Below are positions 20,817 through 21,969 of a DNA stretch of 21,969 bases, one piece after another. The position numbers and the translations under genes are program-made. The stretch comes from JBBTQZ01 sp038065435 (GTDB lineage: Bacteria; Patescibacteriota; Minisyncoccia; Phycocordibacterales; WO2-35-19): NCBI GenBank assembly GCA_038065435.1, contig JBBTQZ010000049.1, forward strand, positions 1-21,969. The letters are read 5' to 3'. Every line of letters begins with the position of its first letter. The first letter of the stretch is position 1. The notes beneath the pieces are model-generated. The model worked only from the letters and a program-made list of their open reading frames with translations. It was not told where the DNA came from and did no database searches.

Positions 20817-21969
20817 ATGTTAAAATCAAAATCAATTAAGTTTTTCGCGGGCGTTGTTGGCGCAGCTATGGTTTTGGGTACAGTTGGCATTCCTGCATCT
20901 GCTCAAAGCACGGCAGAGCTAACAGCGATGATTAATTCATTGCTTGCCCAAATCACTCAACTTCAGGCTCAGATCGCTGCACAAGGCGGTTCTACTGGAG
21001 GTACAACTTTTACTAAAGATCTAACTCTCGGTTCTACTGGCGCAGAAGTATCAAGCCTTCAACAGTGGCTAGTATCAAAGAGTTACTTAGTTATGCCTGC
21101 GGGTGTGGCTATGGGCTATTTCGGTCCTTTGACACAAGCGGCTCTTGCTAAGTATCAAGCAGAAGCAGGTATTTCTCCTGCTGCTGGTTACTTCGGTCCT
21201 ATAACTAGAGCTAAAGTTAATGCAATGGCTGGCACAGGAACAGGTACTGGCACAGGAACCGGAACCGGAACAGGTACTGGTACAGGTACTGGTATAACTA
21301 CTCCTGGCGCTGAAGGTACTTTGACTGTTACTGCCAATAACTCTGGTTTGGCTTCTACTGTGTACGAAGGTGGCGACATGGTCGGCATCTTGGGTATGAG
21401 TGTTGAGGCTAAGAACTCTGATATGGCTCTCCAAAGAGTCAAGATCAATCTTGGTACTGACAGCAGAATATACACAAAGGGTTACACCAAACTGTATGTT
21501 ACTGAAGGTTCCAACGTTATTGCTTCTATTGACCTAAATGCTTCTACAGTTGTAAAGGAAAGTAGCACTTACTTCATCACTATCACAGGTTTCAACTATG
21601 TCATTCCAAAGAATGTAAAGAAGAATCTTGTGATCAAGGCTGATGTAATGCCTGCTATTGATTCAGCTGACAGAACTACTTTGACCGCTCTCGCTGGGCT
21701 TTTGATCCCTGCAAACGGTTTCAGAGGTGTTGATGGTGCTGGCATCGACCAATATGCTCCTACTGCGGCACTTGCAGCTAGAAACGTAACCTTTAGCGCT
21801 GACCTTACAGAGAGTGCTACACTTGCAGTCTCTCTCAACTCTTCTTCACCAAGAAAAGCTGAAATAGTGGCTTCTGGTGGTTCTAGCGATGACGAATTGG
21901 ATGATCAGACTGTTCTGGTCTTCGATGTTAAAGCTGAAAAAGATGATGTTAAGATCACTGATCTTAAAG
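20817..21969 (+). CDS. Secreted peptidoglycan-binding surface protein (3' end outside window)
   Basis: The frame is open from ATG 20817 to the window end (384 codons, no stop seen). The N-terminus is a signal peptide with a basic start, a hydrophobic core (about 9-27) and a likely cut after ASA (residue 29). A short coiled coil follows (about 32-56), then a PG_binding_1-type domain (about 67-137) with two GYFGP repeats. After this come ten Gly-Thr pairs (139-158) and beta-rich domains from about 165 on. The layout fits the large surface or S-layer-like proteins of CPR bacteria. Codons ending in T (GGT, GCT, ACT) dominate and GC is higher than in neighbouring genes, suggesting strong expression. 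The substrate and full length are unknown. Confidence 0.85.
   Translation, partial: MLKSKSIKFFAGVVGAAMVLGTVGIPASAQSTAELTAMINSLLAQITQLQAQIAAQGGSTGGTTFTKDLTLGSTGAEVSSLQQWLVSKSYLVMPAGVAMGYFGPLTQAALAKYQAEAGISPAAGYFGPITRAKVNAMAGTGTGTGTGTGTGTGTGTGTGITTPGAEGTLTVTANNSGLASTVYEGGDMVGILGMSVEAKNSDMALQRVKINLGTDSRIYTKGYTKLYVTEGSNVIASIDLNASTVVKESSTYFITITGFNYVIPKNVKKNLVIKADVMPAIDSADRTTLTALAGLLIPANGFRGVDGAGIDQYAPTAALAARNVTFSADLTESATLAVSLNSSSPRKAEIVASGGSSDDELDDQTVLVFDVKAEKDDVKITDLK
21231..21290 (+). repeat. Ten Gly-Thr codon pairs (linker)
   Basis: The 60 bases encode ten consecutive Gly-Thr dipeptides with mixed synonymous codons (GGA/GGC/GGT with ACA/ACC/ACT). They join the peptidoglycan-binding domain to the outer beta-rich region. 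Repeats of this kind change length easily by slippage and could vary between strains. Confidence 0.9.

Noticed and set aside
21087..21475. Minus-strand frames opposite the surface-protein gene, rich in Thr/Ser/Cys or Pro/Val
   Set aside because: They are antisense readings of the Gly-Thr repeat and flanks; the + strand frame has a signal peptide and recognised domains.

Overview
This window looks like a piece of a small-genome bacterium of the Candidate Phyla Radiation (Patescibacteria), most likely a Parcubacteria/Paceibacteria lineage. The reasons are compact operons with almost no Shine-Dalgarno sequences, a type IV pilus PilM/PilN/PilO set, a GXHH-type isoleucyl-tRNA synthetase, and an rpsF-ssb-rpsR block with no rplI beside it. 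There is also a large secreted peptidoglycan-binding surface protein of a kind common in these genomes. TGA ends several genes (pilN, ileS, metG), so the standard bacterial code applies and the TGA-recoding CPR groups are excluded. Finer placement cannot be read from this sequence.

Layout on the + strand: pilM-pilN-pilO plus a small membrane protein (17-2369); two minus-strand tRNAs, Val(UAC) then Arg(UCU) (2404-2554); a pseudouridine synthase (2602); a 1142-residue IleRS (3413); recO with a TTG start (6865); a membrane-anchored multi-Ig protein (7471); a shortened glycyl-tRNA synthetase (9452); an AI-2E/PerM family permease (10646); metG and tatD, which overlap (11762-14091); and rpsF-ssb-rpsR (14188-15410) behind a folded leader. 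On the minus strand ftsK, a small Ig-like membrane protein, recA and efp run in series from 19664 down to 15413 and meet rpsR tail to tail. Diverging from ftsK is a gene for an unknown winged-helix protein (19854-20591), then a repeat-rich intergenic region, then the start of a surface-protein gene that runs off the window (20817 onward).

Most of the content is translation (IleRS, GlyRS, MetRS, two tRNAs, S6, S18, EF-P, RluA), recombination and chromosome handling (RecO, SSB, RecA, FtsK, TatD) and cell envelope (pilus, Ig protein, surface protein).

Four things stand out. (1) A complete histidine-phosphatase domain, with all its catalytic residues, is inserted inside IleRS in an AT-rich DNA block. 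(2) A family of palindromic repeat units, some sharing an AAATAACTCA end, is inserted in-frame inside metG, tatD and rluA and also lies between ssb and rpsR; this resembles the protein-coding palindromic elements of Rickettsia. (3) Extended -10 promoters (TGnTATAWT-like) lie so close to start codons that most mRNAs should be leaderless. (4) The clear exception, rpsF, has a leader of about 73 nt that folds into a closed multibranch structure, probably an S6:S18 autoregulatory element. Weaker oddities are a GlyRS lacking its usual insertion, an EF-P without the PGKG tip, and four AAAAGAC iterons upstream of the winged-helix gene.
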